Assembly (NCBI RefSeq): GCF_009877425.1
Contig: NZ_WXEY01000004.1
Coordinates: 62,001 to 126,000, forward strand
DNA from: Heliomicrobium undosum
GTDB lineage: Bacteria; Bacillota; Desulfitobacteriia; Heliobacteriales; Heliobacteriaceae
Direction: 5' to 3'
DNA: 64,000 nt
Part shown: positions 34,405 through 45,396 of the stretch, piece after piece
Layout: each line of letters starts with the position of its first letter
Numbering within the stretch: position 1 is the stretch's first letter
Position numbers and translations under genes: made by a program
The notes under the pieces: model-generated
Told to the model about the DNA's origin: nothing
The model's database searches: none
Seen by the model: the letters and a program-made list of their open reading frames with translations, nothing else

Positions 34405-34677
34405 GTGAATCTCACGACGGAACAGTTGGTCCTGATCGGCGCCGGTGTGTTGCTGCTCATGGTGGCCGGCCATTTCTTCTGGCGGCCCATGCGCTGGCTC
34501 TTTACATTGGCCTTCAACTCATTGCTGGGTGTGCTGATGCTCGGGGGAACGAACCTGCTGGGCGCGCCCTTCGGCCTGACCCTGCCGTTGAACCCGGCCA
34601 GCGCGCTCATCGCCGGTTTTTTGGGCATCCCGGGCATGCTGCTCTTAATAATGTTGAAATATTTCATGATCTTGTGA
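34405..34677 (+). CDS. bofA: BofA-family pro-sigma-K processing inhibitor
   Basis: A 90-residue integral membrane protein. In Bacillus BofA holds the SpoIVFB protease inactive in the forespore membrane until signalling. The pattern of two to three helices with the signature FNSLLGVLMLGGTN and LPLNPASALIAGFLGIPG is diagnostic. Start GTG 34405 with GGGGAGGGAG upstream. The position downstream of recR is conserved in Firmicutes. It implies sporulation capacity or its remnants, which some heliobacteria have. Confidence 0.9.
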   Translation: MNLTTEQLVLIGAGVLLLMVAGHFFWRPMRWLFTLAFNSLLGVLMLGGTNLLGAPFGLTLPLNPASALIAGFLGIPGMLLLIMLKYFMIL

Positions 34678-34681
34678 ATAC

Positions 34682-34710
34682 TTGCTATATCGCGACCCTT
34701 TCGCTATAAT
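34682..34710 (+). promoter_or_regulatory. Sigma-A promoter for PFOR
   Basis: TTGCTA (34682-34687), 17-base spacer, TATAAT (34705-34710). The transcript would carry a leader of about 190 nt before the PFOR start. It begins only 5 bases after the bofA stop codon. Confidence 0.75.
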
Positions 34711-34805
34711 TTCTGTTGGGAATCCCGGCGGGCATCGGATAGATCCGGATTTTATTTGAAACAATCCTCTTTTTTTTGCGCAAAAAAGAAGGAGGAAAAA
34801 GTCGG

Positions 34806-38418
<3,613 letters not shown>

Positions 38419-38507
38419 GGGTTTTGCCCGGAGAGTGCTCCGGGAAGTTTCCCCAGGCAACCGTCTCAGGCAACCGTTGCTCGACTGACGCGAATCGGTA
38501 GCTGATG

Positions 38508-38558
38508 AAAACCGCCCCTTGCGAGATCCGATGTAGGATCAGCGAGGGGCGGTTTTTC
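38508..38558 (+). terminator. Terminator after PFOR
   Basis: A long stem AAAACCGCCCCTTGC / GCGAGGGGCGGTTTT ending in TTTTT. Confidence 0.92.
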
Positions 38559-38605
38559 TTGCCGTTACCGAAGGAAACCCTCAATCCGGTTGTGGGTTCA
38601 GGTCG

Positions 38606-38944
38606 TGCAAAAAAGGACTCATCCGGCTCGGTGCTGTATCAGGGATTGGCGCGGTCGGTCGCGCTACGATCGGCCTGTTCGAATCGGTGACGAAACAATA
38701 CCATTCCCGGGAAGTGACCGGTGACATGGAGATCGCCAGCCTTGCCGGAAACATCAGTGAGTTGAACGGAGAGGCGTACCTGCACCTGCACGTCACCTTG
38801 ACGGACGCCACCAACGCCGCCTTCGGCGGGCATCTCTCGGCCGCCACGATCAGTTGCACCGGGGAGATTATCATCGACGGGATCGATGGTCATGTGGATC
38901 GAGAATTTAATGAAGAGATTGGGCTGAACCTGTTGAAATTCTAG
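38606..38944 (+). pseudogene. 5'-truncated PPC/DUF296 domain gene
   Basis: In one frame the DNA reads CKKGLIRLGAVSGIGAVGRA, then TIGLFESVTKQYHSREVTGD, then MEIASLAGNISELNGEAYLH and on to a normal C-terminus EIGLNLLKF. This is the PPC (DUF296) fold from its GxxxGAVSGIGAV strand to the end, including LHLHVTLTDA and GGHLSAATI. No start codon precedes GAVSGIGAV in frame, and the first 25-30 family residues are missing, their place taken by the PFOR terminator. The only in-frame start is GTG 38687, without ribosome binding site, in mid-domain. A frameshift at the A6 run (38609-38614) is also possible. The C-terminal two thirds look well conserved, so loss is recent or the segment is still expressed. 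Confidence 0.65.
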
Positions 38945-38985
38945 ATTCTAGCGGTACCGATGACTTCGTTGCTTATGGTGAATCT

Positions 38986-39024
38986 CGCCTTTCTGTTCTC
39001 TTTGTGGAAACAGAAAGGCGTTCG
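38986..39024 (+). terminator. Terminator after the PPC gene remnant
   Basis: CGCCTTTCTGTT / AACAGAAAGGCG stem (12 bp) followed by TTCGTTTT. Its presence suggests the truncated gene was once, or still is, a transcription unit. Confidence 0.75.
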
Positions 39025-39168
39025 TTTTCCCAACTAAAATCCGTCAATTATGAATTCAGCCGCCGAGCTTGCAACGTACAGATCAAACTGGTAATCTATC
39101 GTTGACTGGAATCCAATGTTTCACTACAACTGGGTGACATAGCCACCGTATTGCTTGATATTTTTTCA

Positions 39169-39198
39169 CTAGGGGCATCTCCCCCCTAGTGTTTTGCG
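39169..39198 (+). terminator. Second terminator-like hairpin before the P-loop gene
   Basis: CACTAGGGG / CCCCTAGTG followed by TTTTG. The interval 39025-39168 holds no recognisable gene. The hairpin may be a leader attenuator for the downstream P-loop/kor unit or end an unseen short transcript. Confidence 0.6.
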
Positions 39199-39282
39199 TC
39201 CAAAAAGGCTGTAAAAAAGAGAAAGCCGTCGGATTAACGGGCATGAATTGTCAATGGGCGGGAAAAATACACGCTAGCGGAG

Positions 39283-39972
39283 GTGGTGACCATTTCCGGC
39301 ACGGAACGCCAACGGGTCGTCGAGGCCTACGTGGGCGAGTATGCCAGCGGAAAGAGTGAAAACGCCGTCAACCGCGCCCTGGAACTGCTGGCGCAGGGCC
39401 GTCAACCGGTGACGATTGTCGACCTGGACATCGTCGAGCCTTTCTACACCCTCCGGCCGATCAAAAAGGAACTGGAGGAAAAGGGGTTGCAGGTGGTCGC
39501 CTGGGAGACACGCGCCACCATGGGCCTCGGTGAGGCGGGGACCCTGATCCGGGGCGACATGCTCTGGTCTTTGCGTCGCGAAGGCGACCTGGTGCTGGAC
39601 ATCGGTTACGGCGTCGAGGGCTCCAAGACGCTCAACCTGCTTCACGGCGCTCATGATGACCAGGACCTGCGCATCATCGCCGTCATCAACGCCTCCCGGC
39701 CCATGACCTCCTCTGTCGAGGAGATCGTCGACCATGTGCGCGGCCTCGGGCCTGTTCACGGCCTGCTCAACAACACCCATCTGGCGGAGGAGACGGACTT
39801 GGCGATCATCCGGGAAGGGGCGCGTCTCGTCGACGCCGCCGCCCGGGAACTGGACCTCCCGGTGGTGGCCACCGCTGCCGATGAGCGGTTTCGGGGGAAA
39901 CTGACGCCGGAGGACGTGCTGGGCCAGCCGGTGCGTTTTTTGCAGCGCTTCATGCCCCGGTCTTTCTGGTAA
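39283..39972 (+). CDS. P-loop ATPase upstream of the kor operon
   Basis: A 226-229-residue protein with Walker A GEYASGKS (residues 18-25), followed by PVTIVDLDIVEPFYTLRP (a MinD/CooC-like second Asp motif), LVLDIGYGVEGSKTLNL (Walker B-like) and VINASRPMTSS. It resembles SIMIBI-class NTPases (CobQ/CooC/ParA group) but I do not recognise a named family. Start choice is odd: GTG 39283 and GTG 39286 overlap the GGAGGT ribosome binding site, and the codon with the right spacing (8 bases) is ATT at 39292, a rare start. The gene lies 86 bases before korA, so a maturation or assembly role for the oxidoreductase is possible (inference). Confidence 0.78.
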   Translation: MVTISGTERQRVVEAYVGEYASGKSENAVNRALELLAQGRQPVTIVDLDIVEPFYTLRPIKKELEEKGLQVVAWETRATMGLGEAGTLIRGDMLWSLRREGDLVLDIGYGVEGSKTLNLLHGAHDDQDLRIIAVINASRPMTSSVEEIVDHVRGLGPVHGLLNNTHLAEETDLAIIREGARLVDAAARELDLPVVATAADERFRGKLTPEDVLGQPVRFLQRFMPRSFW

Positions 39973-40058
39973 CCGCAGTTTCAGAGGAGGGGCCAATCGT
40001 CGCCCGAAGCATTCGTGCGACGACCCAACATACACGTTTCAGGAGGTGTGCCTGACCT

Positions 40059-41144
40059 ATGGCAGACAAGCCGATTCAAGGCGAAAAGCGGATGTTCATG
40101 ACCGGCAACGAGGTCTGCGCCTACGCGGCGCTGGCCGCCGGCGTGGACATCATGTACGGCTACCCCATCACGCCGCAAAACGAGATCATGCACTACTGGA
40201 CGCGCCTGGCGCCCAAGCACAACCGGAGCTTTTTGCAGACCGAGGACGAGATCTCAGCCGGTTTCACCACCTGCGGCGGCGTTCTCTCGGGCAAGCGGGC
40301 CTTTACGGCCACGGCGGGCCCCGGCAACACGCTGATGCAGGAGCCCATGTCCATGGCTGAGATGATGCGCATCCCCGCCGTCTTCATCATCCAGCAGCGG
40401 GGCGGCCCGTCGACGGCCACTGTCATCTACTCCCAGCAGGAAGTGACGATGACCTGCTACGGCGCCAACGGCGAGGGCCTGCGCGTCGTCTACTCGACGG
40501 CGAATCACCAGGAACTCTACGACTACACGATCAAGGCCTTCAACACGGCCTGGAAATACCGCTTCCCCACCTTCGTCCTCGGCGACGGCTACCAGGCCAA
40601 GATGCGCGAGTCACTGACCATGTATGACCCGGAGCTGCGGGGCATCAAGATGGTTGACACCTATCCCCTCGTCGGCCTGCCTGGCAAGGCCGGCGCAGAC
40701 CGCGACCCAGCCCACCTGCGCAACACCTACAACACGGAAGAAGAACTCTATGAAGTCGTCAAGGAACTGGTGGCGACTTACGAAAAATTTGCCCCCGAGA
40801 TCGTCGAGCACACGACGATGGAATGCGATGACGCCGAAGTGGTCATCCTCTGTCACGGCATCGTCTCCCGCGCCGCCGTCGAGGCCATCCGCGAACTGCG
40901 GGCCGATGGCGTGAAGGCCGGCATGTTCCGTCCCATCACCTTGCGCCCCTTCCCTGCCGAGCCGCTACGCAACGTCGTCCAGAAGGCGAAAAAGCTGCTC
41001 ATCGTCGAATCGGCGGAAGGGCAGTTCGCCCGACTGGCGCTGCCGTCTCTCTACGGCCTCACCACGCCGATGGAGACCATCTTCAAGCCGGGCCAGGGCA
41101 TCACATCCGACGAAATCGTCAAGAAAATCAAGGCCATGGCCTAA
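40059..41144 (+). CDS. korA: 2-oxoacid:ferredoxin oxidoreductase, alpha subunit
   Basis: A 361-residue pyrimidine-binding plus domain-II type subunit. GNEVCAYAALAAGVDIMYGY, PITPQNEIMHYW, RAFTATAGPGNTLMQEPM and the C-terminal MFRPITLRPFPAEPLRNV are characteristic. With the beta, gamma and ferredoxin subunits downstream it makes a KorABCD/VorABCD-type enzyme converting a 2-oxoacid and CoA to acyl-CoA with ferredoxin. 2-Oxoglutarate is the likeliest substrate, feeding glutamate or the incomplete TCA cycle, but branched-chain 2-oxoacids cannot be excluded from sequence alone. An AGGAGGTG site precedes ATG 40059 by 10 bases. Confidence 0.92.
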   Translation: MADKPIQGEKRMFMTGNEVCAYAALAAGVDIMYGYPITPQNEIMHYWTRLAPKHNRSFLQTEDEISAGFTTCGGVLSGKRAFTATAGPGNTLMQEPMSMAEMMRIPAVFIIQQRGGPSTATVIYSQQEVTMTCYGANGEGLRVVYSTANHQELYDYTIKAFNTAWKYRFPTFVLGDGYQAKMRESLTMYDPELRGIKMVDTYPLVGLPGKAGADRDPAHLRNTYNTEEELYEVVKELVATYEKFAPEIVEHTTMECDDAEVVILCHGIVSRAAVEAIRELRADGVKAGMFRPITLRPFPAEPLRNVVQKAKKLLIVESAEGQFARLALPSLYGLTTPMETIFKPGQGITSDEIVKKIKAMA

Positions 41145-41159
41145 GGGGAGGGTGACGCG

Positions 41160-41924
41160 ATGACAACGGCGACTGTATTAGAACCGAAAATGCCCAAGTG
41201 CTGGCGGCAGGAGACAAAACCGCACAAGTTTTGTCCCGGCTGCGGCCACGGCGATATCTTAAAAGCCCTGGGGACCGCCATCGATGAGCTCGGCATCCAG
41301 GACCGCGTCGTCTTCGGCTGCGACATCGGCTGTTCCCTTTTGTCCTGGGACTTCTTCAACTGTGACGCCATCCAGACTCACCACGGCCGCACGACGCCCG
41401 TCATGACCGGCATCAAGCGCGCCCGGCCCGAATTGATCTGCATCGCCTACATGGGCGACGGCGGCGGTTACGCCATTGGCGCCCAGCACCTCGTCAACGC
41501 CGCCAGCCGCAACGAGAAGCTCACCGTCATCCTGGCCAACAACGCCCAGTACGGCATGACCGGCGGCCAGATGGCCCCGACAACCCTGCCGGGGATGAAG
41601 ACGGAGACATCGCCCTACGGCCGCGACGTGGACGCCACAGGCAACCCGACCCTCGGCCCCGAGATGGTCGCCGCCATCACGCCCGCCTCGGCCTATGTGG
41701 CCCGGGGGACGATGGCCAACATCCCGCAACTCACACGGATGATGAAAAAGGCGCTGCAAAACCAGATCGACGGCAACGGATTCTCCTTCGTCGAAGCACT
41801 CTCCGCCTGCCCGACCAACTGGCGGATGAACGCGGCCAAGACCTGGGAGTTCGTCGAGAAGGAAATGACCAAATACTTCAAAGTCGGCGAGCTGAAAGTT
41901 CCCGCCGCCAAGCAGGAGGGATAA
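41160..41924 (+). CDS. korB: 2-oxoacid:ferredoxin oxidoreductase, beta (TPP) subunit
   Basis: A 254-residue thiamine diphosphate subunit. CPGCGHGDILKALGTAID begins the TPP fold and holds the proximal cluster cysteines; the TPP-binding motif is YMGDGGGYAIGAQHLVNAAS, followed by LANNAQYGMTGGQMAPTT. The family's C-terminal Cys is present in EALSACPTNWRMN. The start lies 15 bases after korA with GGGGAGGG upstream. Confidence 0.94.
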   Translation: MTTATVLEPKMPKCWRQETKPHKFCPGCGHGDILKALGTAIDELGIQDRVVFGCDIGCSLLSWDFFNCDAIQTHHGRTTPVMTGIKRARPELICIAYMGDGGGYAIGAQHLVNAASRNEKLTVILANNAQYGMTGGQMAPTTLPGMKTETSPYGRDVDATGNPTLGPEMVAAITPASAYVARGTMANIPQLTRMMKKALQNQIDGNGFSFVEALSACPTNWRMNAAKTWEFVEKEMTKYFKVGELKVPAAKQEG

Positions 41925-41926
41925 CC

Positions 41927-42496
41927 ATGGCCAAAGTCGTCAAAATCGCCCTCGCCGGCGAAGGCGGCCAGGGCGTTCAGTCGGTCGCCGAGATCCTCAC
42001 CGAGGCGGCCAACGAGGAAGGGAAGGAAGCCCTCTACATCCCCAACTTCGGCGTCGAACAGCGCGGCGGCGTCTCCATCGCCTTCGTCCAGATTTCGGAC
42101 AAGGAGAAGGTGGGCTCGCCCAAGTTTGAGAAGGCGGATATCGTCATCGCCCTCTCCGACCGCGCCATCCGCCGCTGCGCCCAGTATGTCGACGGGAACA
42201 CGGTCTTCGTCTATGACACCTTCATCGAAGGCGTCGAAGACGACCTGCCGAAAGGCGCCAAGAAGGTCATCGGCATCCCGGCCATCGACACGGCCAAGAA
42301 CGAACTGCACCCCCGGGTATTCAACATCATCATCATGGGCGCCGTTGTCCGCGCCACCCACGTCGTCAGCGAAGAGCGCGCCAAGCAAGCCCTGGAAGAC
42401 AAGCTGGGCTACAAGTTCGAACAGGACCCCAAACTGCGCGAGTTGAACTACCGCGCTCTGGAGCGGGGTATGCAACTGGTGGAGGGGCAACTGTAA
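41927..42496 (+). CDS. korC: 2-oxoacid:ferredoxin oxidoreductase, gamma subunit
   Basis: A 189-residue CoA-binding/gamma subunit. AGEGGQGVQSVAEILTEAAN is the standard N-terminal loop, with NFGVEQRGGVSIAFVQIS and GAVVRATHVVSEERAKQALE later. It begins 2 bases after the korB stop with AGGAGGG inside korB, so translation is coupled. Confidence 0.94.
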   Translation: MAKVVKIALAGEGGQGVQSVAEILTEAANEEGKEALYIPNFGVEQRGGVSIAFVQISDKEKVGSPKFEKADIVIALSDRAIRRCAQYVDGNTVFVYDTFIEGVEDDLPKGAKKVIGIPAIDTAKNELHPRVFNIIIMGAVVRATHVVSEERAKQALEDKLGYKFEQDPKLRELNYRALERGMQLVEGQL

Positions 42497-42638
42497 GATT
42501 GCACCGCCATAAAGGGGACGGAAGCGACGAACGTTGTAGCGTGAACCGTCACTGCAGGTGAATCCGACAGGGTGAGCCCATGGGATTACCCGTCAGGGTA
42601 GTGTGATTTGACTCCACCGAGAAGGAGGTACGTCTTCC

Positions 42639-42911
42639 GTGGCTGAATGGAAAGTTTATACGATTGAGAGCGGCAAAGGGCGCCACAGCGTGTTCCCCGG
42701 CCTCTGCAAAGGCTGCGGGCTCTGCATCGAGAAGTGCCCGACCGATACGATCACCTGGTCGAAGAAACTGGGCGTCTACGGCACCCCTGCCGTCGAGGTG
42801 CAGCAGGACCCCGCCTGCATCGCCTGCGGCATCTGCCAGCACGTCTGCCCCGACTGTGCGATTGTCGTCGAGAAGCTGAAGCCGGAGGAGCAGAAAAAGC
42901 CGAAGGCGTAG
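42639..42911 (+). CDS. korD: 2[4Fe-4S] ferredoxin / oxidoreductase delta subunit
   Basis: A 90-residue ferredoxin with two cluster motifs, CKGCGLCIEKCP and CIACGICQHVCP, and short N- and C-terminal extensions. Such delta subunits carry electrons out of KorABCD. Start GTG 42639 has AAGGAGGT 8 bases upstream. It is placed last rather than first in the operon and is separated from korC by 142 bases with no terminator, so it could be expressed independently as a soluble ferredoxin. Confidence 0.9.
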   Translation: MAEWKVYTIESGKGRHSVFPGLCKGCGLCIEKCPTDTITWSKKLGVYGTPAVEVQQDPACIACGICQHVCPDCAIVVEKLKPEEQKKPKA

Positions 42912-42924
42912 GGTTGGTGGATAA

Positions 42925-42964
42925 AAAAGGAGGCCCAATACCACTTGCATTGGGCCTCCTTTTG
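42925..42964 (+). terminator. Terminator after the kor operon
   Basis: A 15-bp stem AAAAGGAGGCCCAAT / ATTGGGCCTCCTTTT. Its right arm overlaps the promoter of tRNA-Ala. Confidence 0.92.
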
Positions 42965-42973
42965 CGCTATAAT
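42945..42973 (+). promoter_or_regulatory. tRNA-Ala promoter nested in the kor terminator
   Basis: TTGCAT (42945-42950), 17-base spacer, TATAAT (42968-42973), with the tRNA starting 15 bases later. The -35 element and most of the spacer are the loop and right arm of the korD terminator. Confidence 0.75.
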
Positions 42974-42987
42974 ACCTTTTGTCACGT

Positions 42988-43063
42988 GGGGGTGTAGCTC
43001 AGCTGGGAGAGCGCCTGCTTCGCATGCAGGAGGCCAGCGGTTCGATCCCGCTCATCTCCACCA
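42988..43063 (+). tRNA. tRNA-Ala (CGC)
   Basis: A 76-nt tRNA with D-arm GTAGCTCAGCTGGGAGAGC, anticodon loop TTCGCAT (anticodon CGC), T-loop GGTTCGATCCC and encoded CCA. The CGC anticodon is the minor alanine isoacceptor that reads GCG codons. Confidence 0.95.
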
Positions 43064-43078
43064 ATTAAAGTTTAAGGT

Positions 43079-43107
43079 AGTTCATCCTTTTCGGGATGGA
43101 CTTTTTA
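43079..43107 (+). terminator. Terminator after tRNA-Ala
   Basis: AGTTCATCC / GGATGGACT with TTTTT tail, 15 bases after the tRNA. Confidence 0.85.
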
Positions 43108-43275
43108 ATTTTTCGGGACAATAGTTTTTCTTTTGATTCAAATTTTTGTAACTGTTACCCAACACAATTGTTTTTGCGGACTAAAAACCCCATAACTTCC
43201 TTGTTCGAGATAATTTTGTTATGTATGGAGAAGGATGGCGCTTTCTTTTGAAAACAGTGTAATCGACTTATAGCA

Positions 43276-43524
43276 ATGCCGCTTTTTGTAGCTTCAAAGA
43301 CACACCCGATGATCCGGTTCCCGGACTTAGTCGGAAACATTATTCGGGAATACTATGGATTGGATTTGAAGAGCAGAAGGCCCACCAATCCTTTCGAACA
43401 TTGGTTATCGGAACTATTTTCTACGATACAAAGAAGAACTATTAGTCTGCCTAATTTTAGGGGGGCCGTTGATTATGGTCTATACGAGATGCCGGAACAT
43501 TATTTTAAGAAACAGCCGACTTAA
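43276..43524 (+). CDS. Doubtful 82-residue ORF downstream of tRNA-Ala
   Basis: An open frame starting MPLFVASKTHPMIRFPDLVG in AT-rich DNA unlike the neighbouring genes. No ribosome binding site precedes it and I see no family. It could be a fragment of a gene brought in next to the tRNA, a common integration site, but no integrase or duplicated tRNA end was found. The surrounding 43108-43549 shows nothing else. Confidence 0.25.
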   Translation: MPLFVASKTHPMIRFPDLVGNIIREYYGLDLKSRRPTNPFEHWLSELFSTIQRRTISLPNFRGAVDYGLYEMPEHYFKKQPT

Positions 43525-43549
43525 AGGAAAAATGATGTACTAGAACTGT

Positions 43550-43577
43550 TTGACAATGGGAACAATTCTGATATAAT
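43550..43577 (+). promoter_or_regulatory. Promoter of the 43581 small RNA
   Basis: TTGACA (43550-43555), 16-base spacer, TATAAT (43572-43577). Transcription should begin near 43581-43584. Confidence 0.75.
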
Positions 43578-43580
43578 ATA

Positions 43581-43688
43581 ATCGATCATAGGATAATGTC
43601 TTTCCAGCGTCATCCTTGAAGTAGGGCTTTTCCGGCACTGCTCATGATCGATAGAAAGCTCGCCTTTTTTGGCGAGCTTTATTTTTTG
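43581..43688 (+). ncRNA. Candidate structured small RNA with own promoter and terminator
   Basis: A three-way junction of about 72 nt followed by a terminator. P1 is a perfect 9-bp helix ATCGATCAT (43581-43589) / ATGATCGAT (43644-43652). P2 pairs AGGAT-a-ATG with CGT-c-ATCCT (43590-43616). P3 pairs AGTAG-g-GC (43620-43627) with GG-CACTGCT-type sequence ending near 43641. The terminator AAAGCTCGCC / GGCGAGCTTT with ATTTTTT follows at 43656-43688. No ORF fits inside and the next gene is 315 bases away, so it is a free-standing RNA or an orphan riboswitch. It did not match any class I know, though GGATAATG ... CCAGCGT weakly recalls the thiamine riboswitch core. Confidence 0.6.
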
Positions 43689-43882
43689 GTACGCCCGGTG
43701 GGCACCTCTTGATCAATACGCGGGGAAGGGAACAGTCCGAACATAAGCCAGAGGAGCAGAACGGCCAGCAGCATAATGGTAAGCCGTTTCAGAATCTTTC
43801 AAGAGCGATTCGGGGTACGCTCGCTTCGGGGTCGAACGCTTGTGCCTGCCATCTCCATCCCCCCTTTAAATTCAGGGTATTA

Positions 43883-43911
43883 TTGACAGTTAAGAATAAA
43901 AATACTATGCT
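43883..43911 (+). promoter_or_regulatory. Promoter of the GntR-ABC operon
   Basis: TTGACA (43883-43888), 17-base spacer, TATGCT (43906-43911). The start of gntR lies 91 bases downstream. Between it and the small RNA terminator (43689-43882) nothing else is evident. Confidence 0.75.
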
Positions 43912-44002
43912 GTGCATACCACCTCATATAGTACACGCAGTACGCTCATGGGGTCAGTTAGAATGTGTTTACTAACAGGGTTCTCGCGGCGGGGGTGATC
44001 TC

Positions 44003-44404
44003 GTGTGGTATGACGTAGATCTGCGTTCACCCGTTCCGGTCTTTCAGCAACTTTTCGATGGGATCAAAGCGGCGGTAGCCAAAGGAATATTAGCGCCCGG
44101 CGATCGGTTGCCTTCCGTCCGGGAATTGGCGGCGCAGATCATGCTAAATCCCAACACAATCGCCAAGGCCTATCAGGCGTTGGAACGCGACCGTGTCATC
44201 GAAACGCTGCGCGGTCGAGGGACCTTTGTGGCAGGGAGACATACACGAAGAGCCGTCACTGACGCAGAGAAACAACAGGTGGTGGAGGCCCATATCCACC
44301 GGTTGCTGGTGGAAGCCCACTACCTGGATATGGACGAAGAGGAGTGTCTTCAGCGTATTGCAGCGGCGGTGCGTCAGTGGCATCGCTCACGTACCGACCG
44401 CTAG
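44003..44404 (+). CDS. GntR-family (YtrA-type) regulator
   Basis: A 133-residue regulator with an N-terminal wHTH (VFQQLFDGIKAAVAKGILAP, GDRLPSVRELAAQIMLNPNT) and a short helical C-terminus, as in the YtrA subfamily that controls adjacent ABC transporter genes. The GTG start follows GGGGGTG. It heads an operon with the ATPase and permease and probably represses it until cell-wall stress or a ligand appears (family knowledge, target inferred). Confidence 0.9.
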   Translation: MWYDVDLRSPVPVFQQLFDGIKAAVAKGILAPGDRLPSVRELAAQIMLNPNTIAKAYQALERDRVIETLRGRGTFVAGRHTRRAVTDAEKQQVVEAHIHRLLVEAHYLDMDEEECLQRIAAAVRQWHRSRTDR

Positions 44405-44481
44405 CGTCGGTGCGATAGCGGTCGGTACGCCAGCGGCTGTAACGCGAGCAGCCGGGGATGGCGAAGAAAGGGGGGCGGACC

Positions 44482-45396
44482 GTGGACTGGGCCATTGAAT
44501 GCCGGGAATTGACGAAAACCTTTCAGGACTATACGGCGGTAGACAAGGTCAACCTGCAGATACCGCAAGGAATCGTCTACGGACTGCTGGGACCCAATGG
44601 CGCAGGCAAGACGACCTTGATCCGGTTGTTGATGGGTATTTTTCGGCCCACTTCGGGAACAGGCGCTATCCTCGGGCGGTCCATCACCGATGAGACCGGC
44701 GCGGTAAGACAGTCCGTCGGTTATGTGGCCGATGTTCAGGACTATTATCCACAGATGACGGCAGAAGAACTGTTGGACTTTTGCCGCGGCCTCTATCCTT
44801 CTTGGGATCGGGACAAAGAACGCTGGTTGCTCAAACAGTTTCATGTGCCGATGGGGAAATGGATACGCGCCTTTTCCAAAGGAATGAAGACCATGCTGGC
44901 CTTGACGATCGCCCTGTCGATTCGACCGCAGGTGCTCATCCTGGACGAACCGACCAGCGGTCTCGATCCGGTGATCAAACGTATGTTTTGGCAACTGGTC
45001 CTGGAGGAGACGGCTGCCGAGGGGATGACGGTCTTTTTGTCCACCCATCACCTGCGAGAACTGGAACGGTTCGCCGACAAGGTGGGGGTGCTCTTTGACG
45101 GGCGACTGTTGCAGGAACAGTCGATCGAACAATTGAAAGCCTCTAGCCGGAAGCTTCAAGTAGTTTTTCCTGCGGGTTTTCCGGAACCGCTGCGCCGGTT
45201 GCCGGAGGTTCTTTCAGTGGAAGCGCGAGGGCGCGTCTATACCATCGTCGTGGCGACGCGGTGGGAGCAGGTGTACCAGCAGGTGCAGGCATATGAACCG
45301 CTGTTCGTCGAGACGCTGGACATGGAATTGGAAGAGATTTTTCTCTATTGGATGTCCAAGGAGGGATACGGCGATGCTTGGCGCCATGTTGGCTAG
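44482..45396 (+). CDS. ABC transporter ATPase
   Basis: A 304-residue ATPase of the ABC-2/drug-resistance type. Walker A is GLLGPNGAGKTTLIRLL, the signature is degenerate (FSKGMKTMLALTIAL in place of LSGGQ, as in YtrB/EcsA-like proteins), Walker B VLILDEPTSGLD, H-loop STHHLRELE. A C-terminal domain of about 90 residues follows. GTG 44482 with AAGGGGGG upstream is preferred to ATG 44458. The 3' end overlaps the permease start by 23 bases. Confidence 0.92.
   Translation: MDWAIECRELTKTFQDYTAVDKVNLQIPQGIVYGLLGPNGAGKTTLIRLLMGIFRPTSGTGAILGRSITDETGAVRQSVGYVADVQDYYPQMTAEELLDFCRGLYPSWDRDKERWLLKQFHVPMGKWIRAFSKGMKTMLALTIALSIRPQVLILDEPTSGLDPVIKRMFWQLVLEETAAEGMTVFLSTHHLRELERFADKVGVLFDGRLLQEQSIEQLKASSRKLQVVFPAGFPEPLRRLPEVLSVEARGRVYTIVVATRWEQVYQQVQAYEPLFVETLDMELEEIFLYWMSKEGYGDAWRHVG

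Noticed and set aside
43064-43549. Integrated element at tRNA-Ala
   Set aside because: AT-rich DNA and a doubtful ORF follow the tRNA, but no integrase and no repeated tRNA 3' end were found.
43679-43774. 31-codon minus-strand ORF encoding one hydrophobic helix (MLLAVLLLWLMFGLFPSPRI)
   Set aside because: No ribosome binding site and its 3' end lies in the small-RNA terminator; kept only as a remote possibility because of the pshX precedent.
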